This document shows positions 1 to 10,849 of a stretch of DNA of 64,000 nt, piece by piece. Source of the stretch: Saxidomus purpurata. Lineage: Eukaryota; Mollusca; Bivalvia; Venerida; Veneridae. The notes beneath the pieces are model-generated. The model searched no databases. It was not told the origin of the DNA and worked only from the letters and a program-made list of their open reading frames with translations. The stretch spans positions 413,779 to 477,778 of the forward strand of contig JAFMSR010000032.1 in NCBI GenBank assembly GCA_022818135.1. Direction: 5' to 3'. Positions within the stretch are counted from its first letter, which is position 1; the number at the start of each line of letters is the position of its first letter. A program made the translations under genes and the position numbers.

Positions 1-1240
1 TTGACCAGAATAAACTCAACACGAACTGGCTGGGTGAGAGTTTATCGCAATAAGAACACTGAGGCAAAAAAGCTCAGATAGATTATATTGAGGTCGTGTA
101 CAATGTCACAGAAAGATGATAAAGCATGAATAGCGAATGCAAAATCATATACTTTTTCAACCGTCGCTTTCCAAATTTTCATAAGATGACAATTTCGATT
201 TTAGTCTAAGCTGCATGTGATTATTGATAGCGGTCAAAACGCTAGGTCAAATACAACCTTAAAGCTGTTCGCTCTCAGATTTTCATAAAAAAATAATTTC
301 TTCAAACTGTATGTAAATAACGTATTTTAGAACATACATGGTGATATAAAAAGGCTCCAGTATAAACTCATGTTACGTACATCTCTAAATTTTGAAAAAT
401 ACGCTATCAAATTCAAAAGCGTTGCAAACACTTTTGAAATTTCAATATAACATATAGTGTAGCGGTGCCGTGTAACCGACCTTTTCAATCGATTTCTGCG
501 AATTCGTACCTAGATTTTTGCTTTCTTTAATTCTAGCCTTTAGTTTTATACTGATGAATAAGAATGTCAATGTTTTTGCGAGAGCGAGCAGCTTTAAACA
601 CTGTGTCCATGAATCCTGCCATTTTGGAAAGTATTTTGAACATTTAAAAGTTCTGAGTTAAACTTTCAATTTTTCACTAAGAAAACACATAAATTTGTCC
701 GATAAGAGTTACTTTTATATTTGTAATTGTTCAAAAACGTCTTTGAAAATGATCCGAGAAACACGAATTGGAGCATTTTCGTTGTATCGTCAATTGGAGC
801 CTGAATCGTTGTATTTTTAAATGGGTAAGTTTTGCCTATAAAAATAGCAGATCGGTAAAGTGTTGGTACATGCTTACGACATTTGACCCAAAGTTACATA
901 CCAGTGCAGATCTTTTATGCTAAACACCTTAACTTCGATAATTTTGAGCAAAAGCAATGCATTTTGCGTGTGTTTTGCACTTTTTACCGTTGAATCCTCT
1001 GCATTCAACTTGCATTACTTTCACACGCATCGATGTCTGAAACAGCCGACTAGCTACGGCCATGCAGGAAAGAAGTGAGCATTCCGTAAGAGTATTCGTT
1101 TCTTCAGAAGTTGCGATTTACCATTTAAAATACACGAATCTGTTATACTGACTTGGGTTTTGTTTACTAAATCAGCCATTTTTTATTACGTTAGTCGGAG
1201 CATTATCGTTAAATTGGAGCCAGTGCGTTTTGCCGATACA
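1..1240. other. Unassigned noncoding sequence
   Basis: AT-rich sequence with no convincing ORF, splice-bounded exon or repeat that I could match elsewhere in the window. It may be an intron or upstream region of the gene whose transmembrane exon lies at 2365-2469, but nothing in it shows this directly. Confidence 0.5.
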
Positions 1241-1466
1241 GTGTGAACTCCAAAAGTACTAAAAGGAATTACTTGAAACCTGATACAATGATAGAGTACA
1301 ATGATGGAAAGTGCAGTGCCCAAGAACAATAATTCTATCTTGCCTAATTTTTGTCCGGTGCATAACTCCAAAAGTACTGAAGGGATTTACTTGAAACTTA
1401 ATACAGTGATAGAGAACAATGAGTGGAAGTGCAGAACCCAAGAACCATAACTCTCTCTTGCCTTTT
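1241..1466 (+). repeat. Family B array fragment (two units)
   Basis: Two tandem units of about 115 bp begin near 1241 and 1358. Each reads from AACTCCAAAAGTACT through GGAAGTGCAG to CAAGAAC. The GGAAGTGCAGTGCACAAGAACCAT motif type and the TCTTGCCTAAT segment are shared with 8514-8997 and, inverted, with 55735-56665. This is a headless fragment joined directly to the family A element that follows. Confidence 0.6.
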
Positions 1467-2221
1467 TAGCTCACCTGGCTTCGCCACGGTGAGATTTTCT
1501 GATGGATGATTGTCCGTCGTCCGTCAACATTTTGATTCAAATGACATCTCCTTTGAAACCACTAAGCCAATGTTGATGAAACTATGCAGGGATGTTCCTT
1601 GCATAAAGCTCTACCAAAAAACCATGTAGAACTCTGGATGCTATGGCAACAAATAGGAAATACTTTAAAAATCTTCTTCTCTGAAACCACATGGCCTAGA
1701 GCTTAGATATTTGGCATGTAGCATTGTCTAGTGGCCCTCTACCAAGATTGTTCAAATTATGTCCCCCGGATCAAAATTGACTCTGCGCGGGTGGTCACTT
1801 AGTTTTGCATAGGCTTATATAGGAAAAACTTTAAAAATCTTCTTCTCTGAAACCACAAGGCCTAAATAAACTTCTACCAAGATTGTTCAAATTATGACCC
1901 CCGGATCAAAATTAACCCCACACGGTGGGGGGGGGGGTCACTTAGGTTTACATAGTCTAATATAGGAAAAACTTTAAAAATCTTCTTCTCTGAAACCATT
2001 AGGCCTAGAGCTTAGATATTTGGCATGTAGCATTGCCTAGTAGACCTCTTCAAAGTTTGTTCAAATTATGCCCCTGGTGTCAAAAGTGGCCTTTCCGGGG
2101 GGGGGGGGGGGTCATTCGATTTACAAAGATGTATATAGGAAAACCTATTTGGTATATAACATTGTCTGGTGATGTTCCAACAAGCAAGTGGACTTGTACC
2201 AAGTCACATATAGCAAACTAA
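1466..2221 (+). repeat. Family A array element (plus)
   Basis: It starts with a terminal hairpin at 1470-1493: CTCACC-TGGC, loop TTC, GCCA-C-GGTGAG. A GTCCGTCGTCCGTCAAC head follows, then repeated units of about 120-165 bp. Each unit carries the block from CTTCTTCTCTGAAACCAC through GGCCTAGAGCTTAGATATTTGGC to TTCAAATTATG, followed by a C/G run. Similar arrays recur at 6672-8115, 10850-11660 and, inverted, at 62985-64000. It encodes nothing recognisable. Poly-G runs at 1926-1937 and 2098-2111 are prone to sequencing error. The transposon class is unknown; a non-autonomous element is inferred from the defined ends. Confidence 0.7.
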
Positions 2222-2364
2222 TATCAATAAAAATGTGTTACATTACATATTGAAATACATTCACATTGATTTCATAATAATAATACTGAGATCGAATGCA
2301 ATGAAAATCAGATGCATGTTTTTACAAATATTAACACATTTTGTTTTTTACTTTTAAGTTTCAG

Positions 2365-2469
2365 GCGAGGAAAGTACAGCTAGTGACGATTCTTTAGTTA
2401 TCATAATTTGCTCTGTTGGAGGAATAAGTCTTGTAGTCGTACTTGTACTTTGCAATTTGTGCTATAAAC
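2365..2469 (+). CDS. Internal exon encoding a transmembrane segment (host gene)
   Basis: A 105-nt exon with a good acceptor (pyrimidine-rich tract, then TTTCAG at 2359-2364) and a canonical donor (GTAAGT at 2470-2475). Both junctions are phase 1, so the exon is symmetric and could be skipped or shuffled. The translation starts with a short acidic and polar stretch (EESTASDDS). About 20 strongly hydrophobic residues follow (LVIIICSVGGISLVVVLVL), then CNLCYK, which looks like a cytoplasmic stop-transfer edge with cysteines suitable for acylation. This is what a type I receptor's transmembrane exon looks like. The rest of the protein is not identifiable. A downstream exon candidate at 9044 has a compatible phase. 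Splice sites and hydrophobicity are seen; the receptor role is inferred. Confidence 0.65.
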
Positions 2470-2529
2470 GTAAGTAGCTGATTGGGCTATTAAACTAGAC
2501 TGTTTACCTCCTCAATTATTATATTTAAA

Positions 2530-2640
2530 CCCCCAAACACAAAATGTAAGGGGGGCGAGGTATACTGGATTCAGCTCGTCTGTCCGTCCGTCAGTAGACG
2601 GAATCTTGTGGACACTAAATCTCTAAAACCACTCAGTAAT
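2530..2640 (+). repeat. Array-repeat head fragment
   Basis: A GGGGGGCGAGGTATACTGG motif is followed by CTGTCCGTCCGTCAG and ATCTCTAAAACCACT. This resembles the heads of the array families in this window (compare the GGGGGTATATAGGAGTC head near 8531), but no repeated units follow. It is probably a truncated copy. Confidence 0.4.
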
Positions 2641-2815
2641 AAAGCGATCGCGGAATAAATTTGTTGATTAATGATCTTATTATCTGCGAAAAAAGGTATA
2701 AATAATGAACAGAAGAATAACTTAAATGTAGTGATGTAAATAAAAACTGTAAAATGTTTGACACCTGAATTGCAGCATGTGTAATGTGTGTAATATAGGC
2801 CTGAAAATGTAAATG

Positions 2816-2911
2816 CCCGGACATTAGTCCACGGAAAAGCCCGGACATTTGTCCATGGAAAGGCCTGGACATTTGCCCATGGAAAAGCCCGGACATTTGT
2901 CCATGGAAACT
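2816..2911 (+). repeat. 24-bp minisatellite, four units
   Basis: Four consecutive 24-bp units start at 2816, 2840, 2864 and 2888, with 2-4 differences from the consensus. Each holds the near-palindrome GGACATTTGTCC followed by ATGGAAAAG. The unit is a multiple of three, so one minus-strand frame stays open and repeats an 8-residue pattern. I treat that ORF as a by-product. Confidence 0.85.
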
Positions 2912-3579
2912 AGTGTTGAATCGGACAGGGTATTTCGATTCACAATCTGAAAATAATCAAAAGTATATTCCTTTACTTAATAACCTAGAGTTACACACTT
3001 ACACCAGTATCAGTCACTTGTCAGTTGTAGTATGTAGCGATTTTAATCAGACAACAAATTGATTTATAATACTGTCACAGTCTTTCATTATGTCACTGTG
3101 GTAATAAATTGAGAGTGAAATTAACATTTTGGACTGTATATTATATCATCATTACAAAACAATGCGCTTCTTTCAAAGCTACCAAATTTTAAAGAACAAT
3201 TTATTTGACTATAGTTAAATTAATTTTGAATAAAGGTAAAGGTCCAAAATCCTTTGATGAAATGAAGATGAAATCTTGATGTAATTAGTGGATTTAAAAG
3301 AAATTCTAATGACTGAAATTTGAGACCTTTGTCCCCATTTTGGTAGATCTGACCAGTTAGCTGGAGTCTATAGTTTAGTTTAACGGAAAGTTCTCTCTCA
3401 CAGGGAAAATCCAGCTTGGAATCCTGACACTGAACACGTGTGCTACTTTGAAGTAGTCAAACGCATGTGTTGTATATATTTTAAGCTCCAAAAGCATTGG
3501 AGAGTGCACTGAAAGTGTAAATGAAGCAGTTGTGGTTTCCTAATCTCTACTCTAAAGATGATGCCCAAAATTACAGATG
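2912..3579. other. Unassigned noncoding sequence
   Basis: AT-rich sequence with no supported gene. If the exons at 2365 and 9044 belong together, this is intronic. Confidence 0.4.
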
Positions 3580-3720
3580 AAGCTTGCTGCAAGCTTAGAA
3601 TTGGAACCTTGCGGCAAGCTTGCCCACGCTTGCAGCTCATTTCAATCCACAAGCTTGCGGTGTTATTACACTCGCAAGCTTGCGCAATAGAGGTAGTATT
3701 TTTCTTCCTGCAAGCTTGCA
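3580..3720. repeat. Cluster of GCAAGCTTGC palindromes
   Basis: AAGCTT occurs six times in 141 bp, at about 3580, 3591, 3616, 3651, 3676 and 3712. Most copies are extended to GCAAGCTTGC, and two to CGCAAGCTTGCG and TGCAAGCTTGCA. The first pair forms a 17-bp inverted repeat (AAGCTTGC, T, GCAAGCTT). Spacers differ in sequence and length (roughly 11-36 bp start to start), so this is not a plain tandem repeat. Confidence 0.75.
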
Positions 3721-3844
3721 AACTGAAAAAAAGGAAAACATATGTGTATACTATAATTAATATAAATTATGCCCTTTTAAAAGTTTTATGTCTGAATACA
3801 AATATGAAAAAAACCTGAACAGCCGACCATCACCCCAGTAAAAT

Positions 3845-4105
3845 AAAGATCTGGAATACCACTGGAACTTTATCTGGAATTCCATCTCAATTCCACTGGT
3901 ATTTTTAAATGGTAAAGTTCTGGTAATAGACTGGAATAGCTTATGTTTTTCCAGTGAAATTGCTTTGGTATTCCAGTGGAAATGTCATAAATACCATTGA
4001 AAAATACCACTGGAATTCCATCTGAATACCAGTGGAATTTCATGAGAATACCAGTGGAATTCCATCTGAATACCAGTGGAATCCCCCTTGAATACCAATA
4101 GAATT
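3845..4105. repeat. Degenerate minisatellite rich in CCAGTGGAATTCC
   Basis: ATACCAGTGGAATTCCATCTG-type blocks recur around ten times, in both orientations at the left end and as direct copies between about 3995 and 4085. The palindromic GGAATTCC core, with CCAGTGG or CCACTGG next to it, keeps the motif recognisable on both strands. There is no coding evidence; the minus-strand ORF that crosses it is low-complexity. Confidence 0.7.
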
Positions 4106-5148
4106 GAAGTGTAACATTATTATATAATTTATGGTGTATTAACATAATTATATTAAAGCATGCTCAGTGGAAATGTGCTGTAAAATAACAGAATGATGTG
4201 CCTTTTATCTTCTGTAAATATTTTGTGAAGTCTTTTCTATGAACAAAAATGCGCTGTTTTACTAAAAAAAAAAAAGACATGTTTGTTTAAGGAAATTTAG
4301 CATCATGTAAAAGAAAAAAGTAAATGGACTGAATTTGAAATTGTTATTGGTCAATTTTAAGTCACCAAATTTTCCCATATATTTTTTAATTTATTTTTCC
4401 ATGTTATACTTCTGTGGTCTTTTTATTCAATGATAACATAATTATTTCTTATATATAATATCTTTAGTAATTGCTACTCTAGACATATACATATATGTTA
4501 TATGAATCAAATAAACAATGTACCTTTTCTGCCCAGCCACTGCATGCTTATCAAATCCTCAGTTAACACTTAAGTGATTTAAACCATCATTTTGTATCTT
4601 AGATTAATAATTATTTTTATGCAAATGATACTGTCCTGTTCAGCACAAAGTTCACAAAAGTATCCACATATACATTTCTTAAAAACTTGTTCAAAAACTG
4701 TCTAACATATCTTACATTTGAATCAACAATCAAAATAGAATAATTCTAGTTTTTAGATTGTTTAAAGCACAAAAAAATGGGGGGGGTCAAGGTCACTAGG
4801 GTCAAGGTCAAGGTTGGTCACTGTTACTATAAAATTTAAGAAAAAAATTGTTTTTTTTTCAATTTTTGAATTGTTTAAGAAAACAGAAATTCTTTGCAGA
4901 GGGGGGAGTCAAGATGACTGTTTTTTTTTAATTCTACAATTTCTACAGGCGCCGTTTAAACCTGCTTTGGTGGCATTGCCGCGTCTTCTTGTTTCTATTT
5001 AAGTCATTTTGCGATGAATTATTGAAACTTTTACAAGAATTCAATTTTATATTGTTTTTGTTGTGTATGAAATTTGAATAAATTTGAGACACGATAACAC
5101 TATTAAAATTAATATTTTGCCACTTTTGCGTTTCTAAACCGGTTGAGT
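4106..5148. other. Unassigned AT-rich sequence with one GTCAAGGTCA patch
   Basis: No gene is seen. A poly-G and GTCAAGGTCACTAGGGTCAAGG patch at 4780-4815 resembles fragments of the GACCTTGACC-rich repeat at 12840-13580. Confidence 0.4.
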
Positions 5149-6660
5149 GTACTTATCTGGCACCTGCATTGAACAGGAAACCAGATTATGCAACACAGTT
5201 CTTTGAGCCATAAAAGCTAGGTAAGACATGAATATGATTGAATATGATCTTATATTAATTTGTACATATTATATTGCAAAGCTTTTGGTCAGAAAAAAAG
5301 ACAAGTGTAGCTAAATAATAAAATCAAAATTCTTCAATTTTTATTTAAAACTTTTGCCAGGGAATCATTGAGACAGTTGTTTTTTTTTTAGATTTTTACT
5401 ATTATGAGTAATAATGTAGTCTTAATAATACAGCTAGTACACTTTAAGTGAAATTTCATGATTTTCAATTTGCCACCGGTTAAAAGTAAATGGAAATACC
5501 AAGTTCAGACTTTATTTCTGACAGATATTCAAATATTAAGGTGTTTTTAAACATTAATAGATTTAAAGAACAACTGAACATGTACACTAACACTGCCGAT
5601 TAGCTTCATGAGAAATGGAAAATTCTTACTCAAGATAGTGTTTTCAATTGAATGCAGTATTTTTTTTTATTCAGCTATTAATTTAAAAAGACTTTCACAA
5701 AACTAAAACTAAACAAATGTAAGAACCCTTCTTTGCATGTCAAGAATGCTACTTTTTGAAGTTGAACAGATAATACTCTTTATAGGTTTCTAGGTATTAA
5801 ACTGACAAGTTTTACTGAACCTTAATTTCCTAACAATGTTTTGACATTGCATGCTTTTGTTGCATATATCTGGGAAACCCCCTCAGTAGTCAAGCTGACT
5901 TGAATTCACTACAACCTCTCATTGACAGAGGGCCATGGGTTCAAGTCCTGCTACCGATCATGGCTCTTTATGCCGGGCAGGGTTCTAGTACAGATCAGAT
6001 CAGAATAGAATAAACTTTATTTCCAATCAGGGGTCAATTACCGTGGCATGTTAATCACAGAGTAGATGCTTAACAAATGAATAAAGATAGTAATGTGAAC
6101 AAGGCTGAATTAGTATTGGTATAACACATTTAAGATGACCTGTCCTGGGCAGTATATATGAGATGGTAGGTAGCCGTGGGTTTTCTCAGGGTTCCTCCGG
6201 CAGTAAGGCACGTCACTACATATGCCAACACCTGTGCAGTCAAGGTTTGAATTAGCTTATGTTTACATTTATTGTTTGTATCCTGCACCTTTTTATAATA
6301 AGGTTATCATTTTTTTTAAATCCAACTTAATTGACTCTTCTTTTAATTGGGCCATCCATCCAAGTACTGAATTACAGGCATTTCAGCCCCTAGTCCTTTC
6401 ATCTCCAAAAACCTTAGATGGTTCAGGCTCCATAGCTGAATATGATGTTTCATTTCAAAATAGGAGAATAAAAAATTAATCAATTATATCTTTATCTTGT
6501 TTAATAAGAATTTTAATTTTTTATCCAGGAAAAAATTATGATATTTATGGTATTAATATCTTCAACTGGATGACAATTTTCATTAAATTATTTAAGTATT
6601 TCAACTTAATTCAACACATTTCATTTCATAATTTTGCTATAAAGCTACTTCTCCTAATGT
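5149..6660 (+). repeat. 1.5-kb dispersed direct repeat, copy 1
   Basis: From GTACTTATCTGGCACC to AGCTACTTCTCCTAATGT this matches 13656-15210 along its whole length, in the same orientation, with scattered substitutions and small indels. By eye I estimate roughly 90 percent identity. It contains a tRNA-like SINE head near 5885-5965 (CATGGGTTCAAGTCCTGC resembles a pol III B box) and an AATAAACTTTATTTCCAATC segment. The sharp end at 6660, followed by a family A element here and unrelated DNA in copy 2, marks a real repeat border. The class is unknown. Confidence 0.8.
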
Positions 6661-6671
6661 AAATTTGATGT

Positions 6672-6754
6672 TTTTTAGCTCACCTGGCAAATAGTGCCAG
6701 AGTGAACTATTAGGATCGCATTCCGCCCGTCGTCCGTACGTCCGCCCGTCCGTC

Positions 6755-6785
<31 letters not shown>

Positions 6786-8115
6786 ACATGCCCAGTAGAC
6801 ATTACGGGGTTAGGGTTTGAGTACAACTTAGCATTGTGAGGTTCTTTGAGTTCATTCCGTCATTATGGGGTTAAAAATGGCATTGTGGGGTTAAATAATT
6901 GTATTGTGGGGTTGAAAAAGATCAAAGAAAGATCAAAGGGATAACCTCACAAAGTCCGTCTGGTAAGTACGTCCGTCCGTCCGTCCGTCCGTCCATCATT
7001 TCCTTCAAACGACATCTACTCTGAAACCACTGAGCCAATGTTGATGAAACTTTGCATGGATGTTCCTTGCATAAAGCATTATCAAAGTTGTTCAAAGAAT
7101 TCCAGTCAATGCAGAACTCTAGTTGCTATGGCAACAAATAGGAAAAACTTTAAAAATCTTCTTCTCTGAAACCACAAGGCCTAGAGCTAAGATATTTGGC
7201 ATGTGACATTGGCTAGTGGACCTCTACTAAGATTGTTCAAATTATGACCCCCGGATCAAAATTGACCCCACACGGGGGTCACTTAGTTTTACATAGGCTT
7301 ATATAGAAAACTTAAAAAATCTTCTTCTCTGAAACCACAAGGCCTAGAGCTTAGATATTTAGCATGCAGCATTGCCTAGTAGACATCTTAAAAGTTTGTT
7401 CAAATTATGCCCGTGGGGTCAAAACTGACCTTGTCTGGGGGCACTTGTTTTACAAAGATGTATATAGGAAAATCTATTTGCAGATATAACATTTTCTAGT
7501 GATCTTCCACCAGGAAAGTGGCCTTGTACCAAGGTGTTCGATATAGGGCCATCATGACCCTTTTGTCTAATGGATGATTGTCCGTCGTCCGTCAACATTT
7601 TGATTCAAACGACATCTCTTCTGGAACCACTTGGCCAATGTTGATGAAACTATGCAGGTGTGTTCCTTGCATAAAGATTTACCAAAATTGTTCAAAGAAT
7701 TCCATTCAATGCAGCAGTATGGTTGCTATGGCAATAATAGGACAAACTTTAAAAATCTTCTTCTCTGAAACCAGAAGGCATAGAGCTTAGATATTTGGCA
7801 TGTAGCATTGTCTAGTAAACCTCTACCAAGATTCTTCAAATTATAACCCCATGATCAAATTTGACCCTGCGGGGGATATTTGGTTTTACATAGGCTATAT
7901 AGGAAAAACTTAAAACATCTTGTTCTCTGAAACCACAAGGCCTATTTGGCATGTAGTATTGTCAAGTGGACCTCTACCAAGTTTGTTCAAATCATGACCC
8001 CTGATTTAAAAATGACCAAGCCCAGGGGTCTGTTGATTTTACATAGGAAACACTTTTAAGTCTTCTTCTCTGAAACCAGAAGGCCTAGAACTTAGATATT
8101 TAGCATGTAGCATTT
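6672..8115 (+). repeat. Two adjoining family A array elements
   Basis: The first begins with the terminal hairpin at 6677-6708 (TGGCA, loop, TGCCA, inside CTCAC/GTGAA arms). A (GTCC)n/(GTCT)n tract at 6725-6785 follows, then units about 163 bp apart marked by GGCCTAGAGC at 7178 and 7341. Its end is a degraded form of the 3' hairpin seen at 11639-11655 (GGGCCATCATGACCC near 7546). A second head, GTCCGTCGTCCGTCAAC, starts near 7579 and begins another series of units that fades out near 8115. The array has no coding potential. Confidence 0.75.
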
Positions 8116-8513
8116 GTTTCAGTAAATTTATTCAGAATTTACCCAGATTTAGACACATTTATTAACTTTCCTTTAACATGGTTTTCTTAGAACGTGGAAT
8201 TAGAATTGGTTGTCTTAATTTTGAAATGACGAGGAGAAAACTAGTATGTTCAAATAAATAATTTGATGGCAATTGTATGTTTTATTTTTTAACTTATTTG
8301 ATAAACAGTTCTGAAGCAGTAAAGACATTAAGAAATACACGTTTCTATAACTACTACTATTTTAGTAGTCTTACTGTTTGCTCTTATTATGTTGTTTCCC
8401 TAAATTAGACGGGAATTGCTTATCAAATATTTAAAGCAGGTCACAAATTGATATAGTCCTATAAATGACCCGATACATCATTTCTTTTTTCAATATATTT
8501 TACGATATTTATA
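8116..8513. other. Unassigned noncoding sequence
   Basis: AT-rich sequence between two repeat elements. No gene signal. Confidence 0.4.
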
Positions 8514-8997
8514 CCTCCGAAACTAAGTTTAGGGGGTATATAGGAGTCATCCGGTGGCTGGTCGGGCGGGTGTGTGGGCGCTCGGTCAGTTGAAGTTTCC
8601 TTGTCCGAAGCATAACTTGACAACTACTGGTTGAAATTCAATACTATTTAATACAATGGTCAAGCATATTAAGAGGAAGTGCAGTGCACAAGAACCATAA
8701 TTCCATCTTGACTAATTACAGAGTTATTGCCCTTTGATATTTTTCCTTGTCCTGATATTAATTAGAAAACTACTGGTTGGAATTAAAAAAAAAAAACTTC
8801 ATACAATGGTCAAGCACATTGAGAGGAAGTGCAGTGCACAAGAACCATGATTCCATCTTGACTAATTACAGAGTTATTGCCAAGAACCATATTGCAATTT
8901 TATTGTTTTTTGCAAGGTATTCTGTTACTTATTACTTCTTCAGTTGATAAAGCGGTCTTTCTGGGGTATTAATCACATTTAATGATAGGTCTAGTTG
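8514..8997 (+). repeat. Family B element (plus), two units
   Basis: The head CCGAAACTAAGTTTAGGGGG is followed by a GGTCGGGCGGGTG segment. Two units of about 180 and 140 bp carry GGAAGTGCAGTGCACAAGAACCAT and TTGACTAATTACAGAGTTATTGCC. The tail GGTATTAATCACATTTAATGATAGGTCTAG is also present, inverted, at the end of the copy at 55735-56665, so head and tail are both defined by comparing the two copies. No protein is encoded. Confidence 0.75.
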
Positions 8998-9043
8998 AGG
9001 CTTAATGAAATGAAATAAACATTACTATTTTTATCAACTTCAG

Positions 9044-9240
9044 GATCAATAAAACCTCCTACAAACATAAAATGTGAAGGCACGACTGATACATCGATTA
9101 CAATTCCTTGGGAAGAAGGGTCTAACAGACGGCCTGTCAATGTTCAGATCTGTTTGGTTGTTTTAGGGAAACTTAAGCTAATAAATGTTTCGTTGCAGGT
9201 ACAAAGGCGCGCTTACCATATTGTTATACTGGTGAAACGT
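9044..9240 (+). CDS. Possible fibronectin type III-like exon fragment
   Basis: An acceptor-like TTATCAACTTCAG ends at 9043. The frame from 9046 reads SIKPPTNIKCEGTTDTSITI, then a tryptophan and a glutamate-rich turn, then NRRPVNVQI. This resembles the A-to-C strands of a fibronectin type III domain (PP at the start, Trp in strand B). The acceptor phase matches the transmembrane exon's donor at 2469. A donor could lie at 9199 (CAG/GTACAAAG); otherwise the frame runs to a TGA at 9238-9240. Against it, such a domain following a transmembrane segment would sit in the cytoplasm. It may be a decayed exon or belong to another transcript. I infer it from pattern only. Confidence 0.3.
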
Positions 9241-10849
9241 TGAAATCAAACAATGGCCTTTTTGGGGATTTATTTCAACAAATGAAGCCTTTACATGAAG
9301 AGTAAAGGAAGAAAAAGGAAGAAAACAAATATTATTCAAGAATTTAAAAACTAACAAACCGTAGTGAACATAACAAGCCACATGAACGTTGGTAATGACA
9401 GTCCATTGGTGTTAACAGTTTGCTTTTGTTTACCCCTATTTTTCAAATTAACAAATTTTGCCAATAATTAAACTTTGTAAGAATTCGAAAACATTTCTTG
9501 ATTTGTAAAATTCTTTCAAACTATTACGACTATTATTTTGAAAACCAATGAGCTAAGACAGTTCTCTTTTTTGCAATAAGAAAGGTTTTTAAAAAAAAAC
9601 TTCACTTCATGGCATGACAATTTGGTGATACCTCATTTGGTAGGGATTCTTTCAGAAATTGGTTGGGAAATATGGGTGAACGCAAAAGCTGCTTGTGTCA
9701 AAATTCATGAACATCTTTATCCTGGAATTAACGTGAAACCATATTTTATCTCATTTGCATTCCTAATTAATGTATGGAATAATAGGGACATGTGCTTGAG
9801 TCAGGATGAGGTGCTATGCAAAACTGCATGTCACAGTCAACTGCCACTCTAGATGCAAACATGGTGAACATTCTACTAATATCATCATGTTCACCTAACG
9901 TAAACCTAAAACGTTTTGTTAATATTAAAACGAAGATGAAAACATACCCATTTTATAAATTGATTGAATCTTGTACTGGTTACAATATAAGACTTTCTTG
10001 TTTTTATAAATTGAATTTCCTAATTTTGCAATTTTGTAAAACGTGGGGTGCATCAAATAAACAAAAAAGTCTACAACTTATAGAACAATTTTGTCTTGCA
10101 TAGATAGCTACAGTTTTCACGAAGTCATTATCTGTGACAATCTAAGTTAATTAGAAGTTACAAATACTGTTGTTTATTGTTAATATAACAAGTTGACTTT
10201 ATAAATTTGCACAGACTATATAACGCTGTGAAGTTATTCTGAATTGGTTGTAAACTGCAACATTTTCAAGGATGTATCTCACCCTATATTAAAATCATAA
10301 ATTTCAACGGATTTTGTGTTATTCATTCGCAGTGTATTTACACTAGAACAAGTTTAGTCCTGGTATAACAAATACTGAGTAACAAAGCTATAGGTAATAA
10401 GTATAAGCGGGTTTGTCCACTGAACGAAGCAGCTATTGCTGAACCTAACACGCTACCAACCCATATTTTCAAAAGAGACACATCCAGATACCTGTACAGG
10501 ATACAACTTGAACACGCTACCCAAACTTAATCAAATGTCTAGCACGTGAAAATATATCCCCATAGATCACTTCCAATAACCCAATAACATATAATATAAA
10601 CGAAGGTAATTAAAAAAATTGGCAAGGAACAGTTATAGTTCTTTTATATCGCAAGTCCACTCTTATGTCCTCTATCATTTTACGCAGTTTGAATAAAGTC
10701 CCTTCACTTTTGCAGTTAGATTAATTGGAAAATAAAGGGAGATAATTCAAAACTAGGCAAGGCAGAGTAATAGTTCTTGCCTAGTACACTTTCTCTTAAT
10801 GACGTCTATCTTTGTGTCGAGAACTTGACATTTTAATTGTTGTTAACAA
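9241..10849. other. Unassigned noncoding sequence
   Basis: ORFs here are short and of random composition. No splice-bounded exon, RNA gene or matched repeat was found. It is plausibly intronic or intergenic. Confidence 0.4.

Noticed and set aside
2633..2896. Minus ORF with an eight-residue repeat (MSGLFHGQ type)
   Set aside because: Product of the 24-bp minisatellite, whose length is a multiple of three. No start context or homology.
2816..2911. CRISPR-like direct repeats
   Set aside because: The units abut with no unique spacers, and the DNA is eukaryotic.
6725..7000. GTCC/GTCT tract as a telomere-like or centromeric satellite
   Set aside because: It is the head of a family A element and recurs at the heads of several other arrays.
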